Shown here piece by piece: positions 33,111-45,600 of a DNA stretch of 60,000 bases. Each line of letters begins with the position of its first letter. Position 1 is the first letter of the stretch. The notes beneath the pieces were generated by a model. The model was not told where the DNA came from, did no database searches, and saw nothing but the letters and a program-made list of their open reading frames with translations. The stretch spans positions 3,040,001 to 3,100,000 of the forward strand of contig CAIIXF020000001.1 of the NCBI GenBank assembly GCA_903813345.2. Reading direction: 5' to 3'. The stretch comes from Owenia fusiformis (taxonomy: Eukaryota; Annelida; Polychaeta; Sabellida; Oweniidae). The translations under genes were made by a program, and so were the position numbers.

Positions 33111-34006
33111 TTGTTTTATTAAGTACGACAGAAAGGAGCAAGGTGTAGGTTGAAAACAAGACGTTAGTTTGTTTCAAAACAAATTTGGAAACATTAACCT
33201 CTGATTATTAAAGGTTTTCCACTCCCGAAGGGCCTCTAGATCTATGAAATTTATTAGTTTTTTAGATATATGTGATCTACGTTTTCATACTTTAGCCTGT
33301 AGAATCATCTAAATATTACATTTTGGATTTCATTGATATCCTGTCATAGTCCTAAAATGTTTTTTTCTGGAACATTATTTTTTCAACACTGATACAAATT
33401 TCCCTGAAATATCTACCGTTTCAAAATTCCCGGACATCTTTGGCCCTTTTGACCTAATTTTAAAATTCCCTGACATTTCGAGCACTTGGAAAATTGAATC
33501 AATTTCCCTGACATTTGCAGGTGTGTACGAACCCTGGAAATATCCCAATGGCTCGCCCTATGGATCGCTAGCACAGATTGGTTTGATTAGTGTTTCAAAA
33601 TGGTGGACGAAGTGTTTGATTAGATAATTTACATATTGAGCTTCTTAAAGGGGCAACCAGGCCTGTACATAGAAAATTCGAATTTTTTTACTTTTTCTGA
33701 ATTTTTAGGGCACCATTTGGCTTAACATCTTCTTTTATACATTTTTTTCTCAAAATGTATGGATAAACAATATAATTTCAGCATTGAGCAGTGCAAATTT
33801 AGTTCAAAGCTTCTATAAAGGGAGTCCAACTTATAGATTTTGAAGATCCGACTCGTTTCAAGAAGAATATCGGCAGCTTAAACCACGCCCGGTGATCATA
33901 CGAAATGGATGCAAGAAAACTCAACAAAATTGGAAGATTTATTTTTTCAAGATAAAAGTTACAACTGGATTGCCAAATGAATAGGCGCAGTGCATGGCAA
34001 AATATG

Positions 34007-34032
34007 TTTTTTTTTTTTTTTTTTTTTTTTTT
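34007..34032. repeat. Run of 26 T
   Basis: An uninterrupted homopolymer, followed by ATTCCTTCATTC and ACATGTAAATGTAA repeats. It could be the reverse of a poly(A) tail of a minus-strand retroposon, but no body was recognised. Confidence 0.7.
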
Positions 34033-34489
34033 ATTCCTTCATTCTTATTTATGTACATGTAAATGTAAATATAAATATGTACATGTAAATGTAATGCAAT
34101 TAATAATATAAATAAAATTTACGTAGACAAAAAAATACACTTATAGTTATGTTGTAAATGTATCTTGACTAAATGAATGTTGAATAAAATTGCAATTGTT
34201 GTTGATTGTTGATTGATAAAAGAATGAGTAAGAATAAAGTGTATGTAAAACCAATGCAATGGCAAAATATGTTAGGTCTTCTAGTATTTTTTTGAACTGA
34301 TACGCTTCTAAGATATGAGATCTATTATAAAAGGCGCATCATCTTCATCAACGTGCAAAAGTCAATGTTTTTGCTATAACTCAGGCAACAATGGTCTACA
34401 CGACCTGTAATAAATAGGTATAAGGGGCGTTATTATTACAACACTGACATTGCTCACTTTTTAAAGTTGTTTCAATGCGTTATACAAAA

Positions 34490-34740
34490 AATAACTCCAT
34501 TCTTACAAAATCACAAAAAGTGAAATATCTATTCTTGTATTGCATTTTCTTTCACTGGACATATTTTAATTTGCATTGCTATTAGATACAAAAGGGTGAT
34601 ATGAAAATTGAACCACGAAAACAGATGTACTTTAAGTTAAAGGGAACTTTCTACCATACCCGCCATGCTATCTGACCCGAACGAGCCACCTTGTGGTGAG
34701 ACTGGTAACTACCTGCTCGCATCTGCCTTATTACGCAGAG
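34490..34740. repeat. Dispersed repeat family, copy 2
   Basis: AAATCACAAAAAGTGAAATA through GGTAACTACCTGCTCGCATC is the inverse of the start of the element at 32506 and matches 45735-45970 in direct orientation. Confidence 0.72.
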
Positions 34741-34839
34741 ACATAAACGTATACACAAGGAAACGATAGGAGCTAACCTATTTTATCTCTGTATACATTT
34801 TAACTTTAATACATCTTTACAAAATACCTGTATATTGAT

Positions 34840-35200
34840 TTTTTGACCTTGACCGATTCTTCGAATCGAATTTGTCCAAAGGTCTTGAAACGTAAAATGC
34901 CTCAATATTTATCTTTGACCTTGGGATGACCTTGTACAAGAAACATTAATGTTGACCTCGGTACATCTAATCATAATTCGCCAAGAGCCATAGTATCATA
35001 AAACGCCAAATACCTAGACATTGATCGTTTACCTTTGATGAACTTAACTCTGACCTTCGGAGACCAACTTACTATAAGGTTAAATCGTGTAGAAGGAGAT
35101 GTCCCAACAGACAGACAAAATGACAGACAGACCAAACATGCTTTATAATAGGTCCCGACATCTCCTTTTGCCCTCATACTTGATGGGCCAGTGAGCGTTA
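34840..35200. repeat. AAGGTCA-rich interspersed repeat with GACAGACAGAC tract
   Basis: Multiple TGACCTTG/AAGGTCA words, then GGAGATGTCCCAACAGACAG and a mirrored GACATCTCC. This type of sequence is frequent in mollusc non-coding DNA as far as I recall. There is no coding evidence. Confidence 0.5.
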
Positions 35201-35589
35201 AAGGCAGAATCAGATATATGGGCGTGACAAAATTACAAGCAACATGTACAATTGACGTACCAATCTATTCCTTACAATCTCAAATACAAAATCTCAAAAA
35301 ATATTTACGATATGTTACAAATTAATGAGGTTATAATACATCTAGATTAAAAGTGCAAAATTGTTTAAATTCTCCCAAATAATAAGTAACCATTCTTATA
35401 GAAAAAATATACATTGTTGTAAACTCTTTAGTTTTCCTGAAATAAAGTGTGCACTTTGGGGATTTTTAGAAAATAGACATGAAAAGGAATAACATAAGCC
35501 AGAAATATTCTAAATTTGAAACAATTTTTGTTAAACTGTTTGCTAGATCTGATTGTCTCTTTAAAATGCCAATATCTATAGGTTTACGC

Positions 35590-36060
35590 GTTTTTTAACC
35601 TTGGTCTGAGATTCGACCCTTGATGAGGCATTATTAGGTGACCTGAATCAAGGTCATTCCTATGTAAAATATCAATATCTAGGTATTTGGTGATTTAAAG
35701 TCCTTTGCGCTGCTGTGACCCTTGGCAACCAATGATTAGGGGAACTGAGTTCAAGGGCAATGTTAATGGGTCAAGTTTGTTTCAAGATCAAATATTAATA
35801 TCTAAGTATTTGGCGTAGTGACTACCTTAGGGCTACAATGACCCTTGACGACACATGATTAGGTTACCTGAGGTCAAAGTCAATGTGTATTGTGCAACGT
35901 CATTTCAAGGTCATATCTAGGTATCTGGGGTTTCGCGATGTTTCAACAAGTTCATCTCAATTAAAAAATCAGTCAAAGTCACGTTATCAATACAGGTATT
36001 TTGCATTTTATGGAGACTGCTGCTATGTGGGGACCCTTGGTGATCCACTCGAACATGTAG
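35590..36060. repeat. Diverged tandem repeat of about 120 bp (TGACCCTTG / ATCTAGGTATTTGG units)
   Basis: Units combine TGACCCTTG, a variable spacer, GATTAGG with ACCTGA, AAGGTCA and ATATCTAGGTATTTGG. About four diverged units are seen. Confidence 0.55.
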
Positions 36061-36210
36061 ATTTCTAGTATTTGTAAAGATGTATAAAAGTTAAAATGTA
36101 TACTTACCATGAGCTCCTATCGTTGAATAAAAATAAGGAGTATGGTTTTAATCTTTAAAATTGGCTAAGTCGTGATTATGCAACAATAGTATGTTCGAAA
36201 TACCGCTGTG

Positions 36211-36329
36211 TTATGCCTGGGTCACATTTGCTGCGAGTATTTTGTTCAAAATTGAATACATTTCTGAACACAATACTCAATCGGCCGGGCGCCGTAGTGA
36301 AAATCGGAGCAAATGTGACCAAGGCATAA
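36211..36329. mobile_element. Short foldback MITE (119 bp)
   Basis: TTATGCCTGGGTCACATTTG at the left end pairs with CAAATGTGACCAAGGCATAA at the right, around a loop that is GC-rich (GGCCGGGCGCCG). No ORF of note. Confidence 0.75.
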
Positions 36330-36766
36330 AACAATTGAATAATACACAACCGTATCAGTTTCACATTTACCGCGGACAAAAGCATTCATAAAAATACAGC
36401 CAGAGTTGGCAATCATATAAAATGAAACCAATCCCGCTGTGATTCATAGAAATAACCAATTTACTGCATTGAGTTCAATGTTATAACCATGTCGATTTAC
36501 ATGAGTGTCCGATTCATTGTAGCACATTTAAACCTTGACTGTTCTCCAGAAAGCAATAAGCTGACATATATTATTTTTTTACATTTTAATAAAACTGAAA
36601 AGATAATAAATGTTTAATATAAGGTTGACGCACATGTAGTTATAAATGTTTTAAGCGTAAAATCAAAGCAGAACCATATAATTTTTTTTTAAATTACGCT
36701 GGAATTCCAACTGGATACAACTGACGAGTTGTATTTAATGTGGCCTAAAGTGCTGCTTATTTTTAT

Positions 36767-37493
36767 CGTGAAGCCACATAGTAAAATTACGATTTCTCTG
36801 CACCCTGGTGTTCAATCAACATCATTCGAGTATCTATGTGTTCCTGACACGTTTGGGCATCCGGTTATGACAACGTCTACCCACTGTTTGCACGCAAAAT
36901 TGACGTAATTCATGACTGAAATCGGGAAGACAAAAATATGTGATATTCTTTCAGAATTGTTTATAATAACTATTTACAAAAATGTTCCCGAGACACAAAT
37001 CCATGTAGGTAAGGGTTGTTTTAATGTCGAAAAGCCCCAATAGAACATTACAAACCCAGATTAGACCCGGAAGAATGCAGATTTCATGTAATGATTTACG
37101 TTCATGTAAACAAGTAAAATACATATAATCCCCATATAAAACACTGGCCTACGTGGCATGTTCAAATTGAAATATAGAAAATTTTCAACATAGCATTTGC
37201 TTCCGTGTTCTGTATGCCCCTCTACCTGCTTAAGAAGGCAATGCATTTTCAAATAAAACCTTAGCCAAGTAGATTAGAGTCTCTAGGACACTTTTGTTAA
37301 TAGTTTTCACAAGCAATTTTGTTGTGAATCTCAAATTTTGTCTTCCCGATTTCGGTCATGAATTACGTCAATTTCGCGTGCAAACTTTGTGTAGACCTTG
37401 CTATTCCCGGACGCCCAAACGTGTCAGGAACACATAGATCTTGATTGGACATCAGGTTGCAGAGAAATCGTATTTTTACTGAGTGGCTTCACG
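36767..37493. mobile_element. Inverted-repeat element with arms of about 165 bp
   Basis: Left arm: CGTGAAGCCACATAGTAAAA through GGGAAGACAAAAA (36767-36937). Right arm: its inverse, from TTTTGTCTTCCCGATTTCGG to GAGTGGCTTCACG (37330-37493). The 390-bp spacer has no convincing gene. Confidence 0.78.
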
Positions 37494-37499
37494 AATAAA

Positions 37500-39250
37500 T
37501 GAAAAGGCTATACGCCTGTTAAAGATATGCTAAGCAGATAAGTAGGTCAGTATAACATAATCATGAAATGAATAAGTCTGAAAATACAATTGGTCAAAAT
37601 GTACTAAAACCTGCTTAAAACTGAAAAACATTGCATGCTCTATTCCACACCATTTGGAGGCTTTTGAAATTCGCAGTAACAATGAATAAGTGCCTGTATA
37701 TAATCATTGCATAGAAAACATTTCATGTAGTGTGTATCAGATGTATTGAGTTGACCAAAATACTCCTTTGTTTACTATATACTGGACTACATACTGGCAC
37801 CCTTACATACTAGTATATGTTACTGTACATATTGTAGAATTAGCCCATAAAAGTTTTGCAAAATCAACATCTTATACTATCAATGCAATAGACTGCTTGC
37901 TCAACCTTACAGGCAAACTATTATAGACAAATTTGAAGATAAGACTGATATTGTCACATTGAATTATGATAATAAGTAAATAATATTTTTGCAATATTTT
38001 GCACTGGTATAACCATGTGCAGTAGAATAATACACAGGGTTACCCTAAATTGTAGAAACATGAATATGTTTCTTATAATTGATTAATTTATATATCCCAA
38101 GGATTTCACCTGTTCCCTTCCTGACCAAACCTTGTTTTATTTTTGATGTTTTACAATAAACAAACTACTCTTTTTGACATCTTATCATTTTTATTTCCAT
38201 ATGTTATTGAAGTGAGAACTCAAATGACCAATGGGAAAACAATGTTAAACTTGAACACTGAAATAGGTATTCTAGCAGGCCTAGGAAAATATGGCTAGAA
38301 AAAGATGCTACAAGGGCTACAGGTGGACAAACTTTTCCCCCTGAAAAGCATTTTAGGGGTCAGATCACTAAATTCATGATTGCATTGAAAAGCTTTGAAT
38401 GCTAATTTTCAAGAATGGATGTATTACCAAAAAGAAAATATGAAAAATTCATATAGTTTATTTTGAGTGATTATTTAGTGTCAAGTTTTGTCTCTAGTGA
38501 CAGCATGTTACTGAATATCTCATCAAGTGACCTAAACTACAGCAGCTAAAATAAGCATACCGAAATATCATAATTCAGTATGATTCGGAGAAGGGGATTT
38601 TACAGTTATAAGGGATTAGCAATTCATTTATTATCTTACAATTTAGCTGAATTCTCGAATTTGAAGATCTAGTGCTATATTGTTTAATATGCATTATAAT
38701 AGATCGATTTGATGGTATGTGATATGATCGATTTTACCTTTTTGTCATCATTGCTAAGGAATACAATAATACCATTCCAATTAATGATAACTCACTTATT
38801 GTATTACTTGTGCTTGATACATATGCTGGAAGATATGCTTTTAAAATTGGTAAACCATTACCAAAACTATGGTTACCCTGTAGTAGTGAAAGTCACATTA
38901 AAAATGATTATCACCCCCTTCAATCTATTTTTACAGGTTTTTATGATTATTTCATATTTTTCTATATTTTGCGTAACCAGGACGGTGAATTTTCTTCATT
39001 TTTCTTCAAACATTTCGTCTTACCAATATTTATTATATCTGTCAATTTCAAGAAAATCGCGCCGCTACATTTCAAAATAATTCAAATTATGTCGTTTTTC
39101 CCATTGAGCTCCATTATAAAAATGGAATTTTCAAACTTAACATTTTAAAATTCTATGTGGTGAAAAGTTGCATATTGAGTAGTTCGTTAATGTTATGGTG
39201 TAAAAAATTCAAAACAAAAAGGAATAAAGAAAAAATGCCACGGAGAAGTC
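37500..39250. other. No gene seen
   Basis: AT-rich sequence inside the large foldback structure. Short ORFs at 38709-39148 overlap in two frames with no domain or codon signal and are taken as chance. Confidence 0.5.
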
Positions 39251-40183
39251 TCATTAGAATATCTTTAAGTGGAGTCAAAAGTGAAGATCATTTTGAATTG
39301 ACGCTCGGTATAAATATATAATACTTTCGTTCTTTCATATCGGTAGCACTTTGGCCTCATGGGCTACGTGCCTAGCTTCCACGCTGTAGGTTAGTCGATC
39401 GAGACCCATTAATGTCGAATTTTTTGATTTGCTTGTTGTCAAACAGTAGAGCAAAATCCAGAAAAAGTAGATCAAAAATACTCCAATGGAGTGTAAAATT
39501 GTCACCAGGATTCCGAAATGAGACGAATGTTAATTCGTTAAATCTCGGTAGATAAAGTAGGTCAGAAAATCCGGAATAATCCGAACAAGGTTCGGGAATA
39601 TTCGTCATAAGAAGTAGATCAAAAATACTCCAATGGAGTATAAAATTGTCACCAGGATTCCGAAATGAGACGAATGTTAACTCGTGAAAACTCGGAAGAT
39701 AAAGTAGGTCAGAAAATCCGGATTAATCCGAACAAGGTTCGGGAATTTTCGTCATAAGAAGTAGATCAAAAATACTCCAAGTGGAGTATAAAATTGTCAC
39801 CAGGATTCCGAAATACGACGAATCAAATCGGCAAACTTCGGTAGAATAATGAAGTGCATAAAAACCTAAATGACCCGAACAACGTTCGGATAAAATCGTG
39901 AAACAGGTGTCAGGGGCTTCCCCTCATCTTTCCCGACATGGTTCTAGAAGCCTTATATGGATCTATCACGTGACATTCAAAATGACGTTCCTATATGGTT
40001 CTACGGGCTTTATATGCATCTTTCGAACACGTGACCAAAAATACCAGATCAAAATCAAAATTTTACCTTGACCATTGGATGGGATTTCATAAAAAATATT
40101 CAAGAAAACATATCCTCGTGATCCTTAAATAACTTAAATTCGATCATTTTATCTTCACCCCTTGATGGAATTTTATAAAAGAA
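39250..40183. mobile_element. Large foldback structure, right arm (ends at assembly gap)
   Basis: Inverse of 31600-33013 without the 480-bp insertion. It contains the inverted 147-bp units at about 39440-39830 and a tRNA-like patch (ACTTTGGCCTCATGGGCTAC at 39349, GTTAGTCGATCGAGACCC near 39390). It runs into the N gap, so its outer end is unknown. Confidence 0.78.
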
Positions 40184-40683
40184 NNNNNNNNNNNNNNNNN
40201 NNNNNNNNNNNNNNNNNNNNNNNNNNNNNNNNNNNNNNNNNNNNNNNNNNNNNNNNNNNNNNNNNNNNNNNNNNNNNNNNNNNNNNNNNNNNNNNNNNNN
40301 NNNNNNNNNNNNNNNNNNNNNNNNNNNNNNNNNNNNNNNNNNNNNNNNNNNNNNNNNNNNNNNNNNNNNNNNNNNNNNNNNNNNNNNNNNNNNNNNNNNN
40401 NNNNNNNNNNNNNNNNNNNNNNNNNNNNNNNNNNNNNNNNNNNNNNNNNNNNNNNNNNNNNNNNNNNNNNNNNNNNNNNNNNNNNNNNNNNNNNNNNNNN
40501 NNNNNNNNNNNNNNNNNNNNNNNNNNNNNNNNNNNNNNNNNNNNNNNNNNNNNNNNNNNNNNNNNNNNNNNNNNNNNNNNNNNNNNNNNNNNNNNNNNNN
40601 NNNNNNNNNNNNNNNNNNNNNNNNNNNNNNNNNNNNNNNNNNNNNNNNNNNNNNNNNNNNNNNNNNNNNNNNNNNNNNNNNNN
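40184..40683. other. Assembly gap, 500 N
   Basis: Exactly 500 unknown bases, which usually marks a gap of unestimated length. It sits in the outer part of the right foldback arm, where sequencing and assembly are hardest. Frames spanning it are meaningless. Confidence 0.99.
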
Positions 40684-41648
40684 CAATATTTAAGGATTTA
40701 AGACTGGTCTCGGTGTAATGTTGACTGAATCATTCTTCAAAAAGATGTTATTTGAACCTTTTCATGAGATGCATAGCATCGAGTGTGAAGTTTAGGAAAT
40801 AATGCATATGTCGAATGAATCAGCCACAGCCTGAAGTCTTGGGCTTAAATTCTCTTCACATACTGCAAAATATTTCCTATGAAATCGCCTAAAATTTACA
40901 AAATCACTAAAACAACATATTTTCAGTGAAATTTTTTTCAAGGATTAAGTTAGCAAAGCATCAATTTCAATCTGTAGTCAAGTTGCCACATTGACAACCA
41001 TTCATTGAATGACCTTAAAGGCCCAATGCATAGTTTGAAAATATGTTTTTATCATTCATTTACCATTTGTCATGACTTTAAAAAAAAATTAAAGATTTTT
41101 AAAGAGAAAAAAACTTGTAAAAAACTTGTCAGCTTTCCATTTCTCAAATATTCGAATTTCCCGCCTTTTTCAAATAAAAGTTGAATTTATTTAATTATCA
41201 AGTATTCCACTATACAGTGCAAAAACCTTTTCTTTTTAACAAAGATTGAACAAAGGAGACACTATTTCAATAATAAAATGACATATCTAATGTGGTACTT
41301 CAATGTTTTAGCATGTCAAATATATATTGCAACCTAAGTGACATCATTGTGACATCACTGAGTTGGCAAAATGTTTTTGAAAAAAATCTTTTCTATGTTA
41401 ATCTTTTCTAAATATGCTAAACTTTTAAAATAAACCAATGTTGATTGTCTAACCAGTTCAAAAGGAAGAATATATTATATTTTAAATATCATTGTACCAT
41501 TGGTTTCTATGAGAACTAAAATTTTGAAATGCATTTTTCTCTGAACCATTTTGATGCACAAATGAGTTCATTTCTCGCTTATTCGAGATCCAATTTTCTT
41601 AATTTTTTCGGCACAAAACACAAAGGGATGGATGCTATGCATTAGTGT

Positions 41649-41822
41649 ACAAATAGTGACTGCCATTGAGGGAAATAGTGCAAAATATTTTCCTCAAGGG
41701 AATATCCTGTCCACTGACATGTTCCCGAGGCTGCAGGCCGAGGGAACAAGTCAGAGGACAGGATATTCCCGAGAGGAAAATTTTTACACTATTTCCCGAA
41801 AATGTGGCAGTCACTATTTGTT
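41649..41822. mobile_element. Near-perfect 174-bp palindrome
   Basis: ACAAATAGTGACTGCC at the left pairs with GGCAGTCACTATTTGT at the right, and the pairing continues through AGGGAATATCCTGTCC to the centre CTGCAG at 41731-41736. There is virtually no loop. It is likely a foldback MITE or cruciform-prone element. Confidence 0.82.
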
Positions 41823-42504
41823 TTATTATATACCTGATAAGTACTCTGTAAACAAAAACAAAATGAGAAGTCTTTTCATTTCAATATCAACTGTTCACAG
41901 GTTCTTATTGGCATTTAAAGGCATTTTACCTTTCAACTCCTATAATCTCAGATTTGGGTGAAGATAAAATGTACTATTGACTGGTTACATGACCTAACTG
42001 GTGATTAGTACAATTCATCTTCCCTGAAAGCAGGGATTTAGGACTTTCCAGGGAATTAGTTCATCTATTCCATGTCATGTGACCATAAATAAGCCAATGA
42101 GCATCTAGAATACATTTGAGGTATATAATAATGTGAACTATCGCTTATTAAAATATTTGTGTGACTTCTAAATGTTTTCGAACAAAAAGTCCTTCAAAAA
42201 TTACTTTTCGACATTTGGTAAGACTACAATATAAGCCAAAGTGGTTTAAACTTTATATGGGGGCTTTAAGTGAGTTTTTGATTATTCAATGCATTACATT
42301 TATATGAAATACTGTGTTCGGGTTGGCTCTAATCTGACACACCTTACCTAGCTATGTGTGAAACAGACTTTTCAGTGATGTAATAAAATCCGAGTGCAAA
42401 TACTGTCATTTTTGCTCTAGTTTTAGAAATTTAAAAGAATATAAGATAGAAAATAACTTATGGTGATTCTTGACACCTACTACATAATGATTTTTGACAC
42501 CTAC

Positions 42505-42627
42505 TTGTTGCACAAGTTGCTCCAGTGTAACCAGTCTTACAACGACAAGTAAATCCACCATCTTTGGAAGATCCAGTGTTACTGCAAGTTCCATCTTTAC
42601 AAGGATTTGGATGGCAATCATCTCTGG
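42505..42627 (-). other. EGF-like domain 5
   Basis: RDDCHPNPCKDGTC then FTCRCKTGYTGATC in a 123-nt phase-1 exon, acceptor GTTATAG and donor GTAGGT. A TTGACACCTACT segment just beyond is duplicated. Confidence 0.85.
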
Positions 42628-45600
42628 CTATAACAAACAAGCAATGTTTATTAAAACCTTATTTCCCTTCACAATAAAATAATATACTTGATTATTTGCA
42701 ATTTCTAATCATAGATTTTGAAATTGGACACTTGGGATGCAATAATAATTAAGCTTTTATTTCCTTTAATGGTATAATTGTTATCTTCATAAAAAGATAT
42801 ACTGAGCAACTATTCATTTCTGATTTACAGGTTTACTTTCAATGGTTTTGCATGATTGTATAAAGCACATGTTTAGGTTGAGAGCAATAACTGTGTAAAT
42901 CATTCAAATGCAGCAAACAGGGAAACAGTATTACCAATTTAAAATCAGTCAATGTTGGGATTCTAGTGATTTAACACATGTTACAAAAAATCTAGAATAA
43001 CGAGAGAAACATCAACTTATTGGCGTAGCATATTATATATAACTGTACAAAACATTTTTTATCAAATCACTCATCATTTTTAATATTACATGAGAGAAAT
43101 AAACACAAAGTAAAACAGTCCTTCCTGTATTTATATTTATATGAGTTGTGTGCGGTTTGGAGTCGCTTGATCACTACTTTAACCCAATATGTTATATCAA
43201 TTATTGGGTTTACATGATTTCAACATAATTCTTCCAGAAACATTAGTTAATCTATCTCAATTTAATACTATATTCTTATACCGAAGGGGTCCCTATCGCT
43301 AAGAAATATATTACAATACACGATATATTTGATATATGTTTTTACTTACTTTAGTTGCAGTACATTAACCTGTTCATTACTTTGGTTGGTGCAGGGGAGG
43401 CTGGTGGGCTTTCCAGGTTGTGAGTTCGCAAACTGATTCCCGCCTCTTGTAGTCACGTGACATTTCATTCTTATCACATGATCTTTGTAAATTAACTCAC
43501 CTATGCACTTGTGCCATCTATACGTCACTTACTAGATAGATTTAACTGTATGAATATCTAGTGATCTGAGCCAACTCCAAAACACATAAATATTTATATT
43601 TCATATAAGTCATTTTGTTTCATTGCAACGCTACACCCTTAATATGACAAGACACCATTTTATATATTTATTTTCAAGAAGAGGCCATATAACCATATTT
43701 TATCAGACTAGAAAATATAGCCCAAATCCAATAATCTTTAATCTCAGAATGAATGTTTCTCCTCAAAAGTGGCAGCTATTTTGAATTCTGCAGCCATCTT
43801 GAAAATACCCTCTAAAATAAGTCCAGCATATAATATTAGGATCAAATCTGGCAACTGAGTTACTAAAATTTTTTTTCAAAACATTGTGGATATTTCTAAA
43901 TTTAGTAGGCATATTGAAATTATGTATAGATCAGAAGCACAGCTTCTTTATATCCATCCTTAACATTGTTCGGTGGGACAAACATCATATCCTAAGTTTT
44001 TAAGGGTTTTCTATATTTTGTCCACTCAGAGACAACACCAATCTTTACCAACTCAATCTATTTCCACCCATTGATGATAAAAATGATACCTCTCAAAAAT
44101 CTTTAATAATATATTAGAGCATAAAATAACTAATATAGTACTACACTATACCCCAGCAATCATAATTATACATACCATGTTCACATAGATCACCAACATA
44201 TTGGGCAGTGCACGTACAGATTGGTTTCCCAGGTCCATCAGCACACCTTCCACCGTTTTTACATGGATTACGATCGCATTCATTCAGATTGTCTAAAAAT
44301 AATGAAACAGACATTCGGTAGAGTTAAAGAAGTAGCCCAAAATAATGAATTGAAATTAGCTCATGGATGTTGGTCTCCCATATAATTGACTTAGTAACCC
44401 CTAAGTAATAGAGTAGAAGTAAAACCTTCAATTTAAAGATCACTTCCTCACAGCATTGCTTTAAAACAAACTGAGACTGTAATTTTCAAGAAAATTGTTT
44501 CTGGGTGAAACTGACAGTGAAATATGTGATCAAAATCCAAAATGGCAACATTAACATTTACCCAGAATACCCAAACCTAATAACTTTCCTAGGTAGAAAC
44601 ATCCCTGAAAATTTAAATAAATCCCTCAAACAGTGGAAATCTCTAGATAAGCCATGACAGACATTTTTGTGCAAATAATAACATACATGTAGTAATGGAT
44701 AAATTATATGATACACTGTAGTAATATACTTTGTTTGTTTTTAACTTTTGCAAGGACTAAGCATCCTTCTCATTAAATGAAATACTCACCAATTTGACAA
44801 AAGTCTCCAGTCAGCCCAGTAGGGCATTTACAGATTGCCTTACCAATAGAATCAATACACTCCGAGTCATGCCTACATGGATTCCTTGGGGCACATTCAT
44901 TTTTATCTGAAGGAATATAGAAGTTCAGTTAACACAATATTTTGTTTGTTTTTTCTTTCTGATTATTCCAGTATTATATTAGATCTCACTCATAGGGTAC
45001 ACAGTTTTAGCTATGATATATTTATAGAGTATGTTCATGCACACAGCCACAGTATTCAACAATAGTTGATTATACTTTGAATTCGGGATCGAATGATCAT
45101 TGTTATTGTGATCTGAATAACAAAATTCTGTATGTTTGCATAATTATGATTTATGGACAACTCAGTTACCACAAGTGTACCCTTTTCAGCTGAATCCTAC
45201 ATTTTAATGGTCCAGCATTTCTAATTATCTTAATACTCCCTCCAATTATCTTGATTGTTACATTAATTGTGATTTCCAAGATTATTGAAACCATTAATAT
45301 ACATGTTGATGATTCAGTAATTTTGGTAATAATAATAGTAGCCGAATGGTACATTTCAGTGATTCTATAATTATATTTTTTGAATTATTGTCAGGATTAT
45401 TACAGCATAACGATTGTGATCTGAATCATACATTAATATAATCAAGCAATTCTTATGTTGAAAAGAAAAAATCAATACCACAGTACAATCTTTACAATAG
45501 TGAGGTTACTCAATATAAATGGGAATAATACAACATACTAAATGTGAGTAGCATTAATCTTGATTTACCTTATTTAATATTCAAAATTCAGCCAAAGTGA

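Noticed and set aside
38709-39148. Two overlapping ORFs of 123 and 112 codons
   Set aside because: Different frames of the same AT-rich stretch inside the foldback structure, with Phe/Ile-rich text and no recognisable features.
39340-39410. Possible tRNA gene
   Set aside because: It has A/B-box-like words but no clean cloverleaf by eye, and a second copy sits in the inverted arm near 32390-32465, so it is part of the repeat.
40144-40701. 180-codon frames on both strands
   Set aside because: They consist almost entirely of N.
43346-43528. Possible EGF-gene exon or SINE on the minus strand
   Set aside because: Only two cysteines, no EGF spacing and no matching splice sites; a degraded SINE is possible but its Pol III boxes are not clear.
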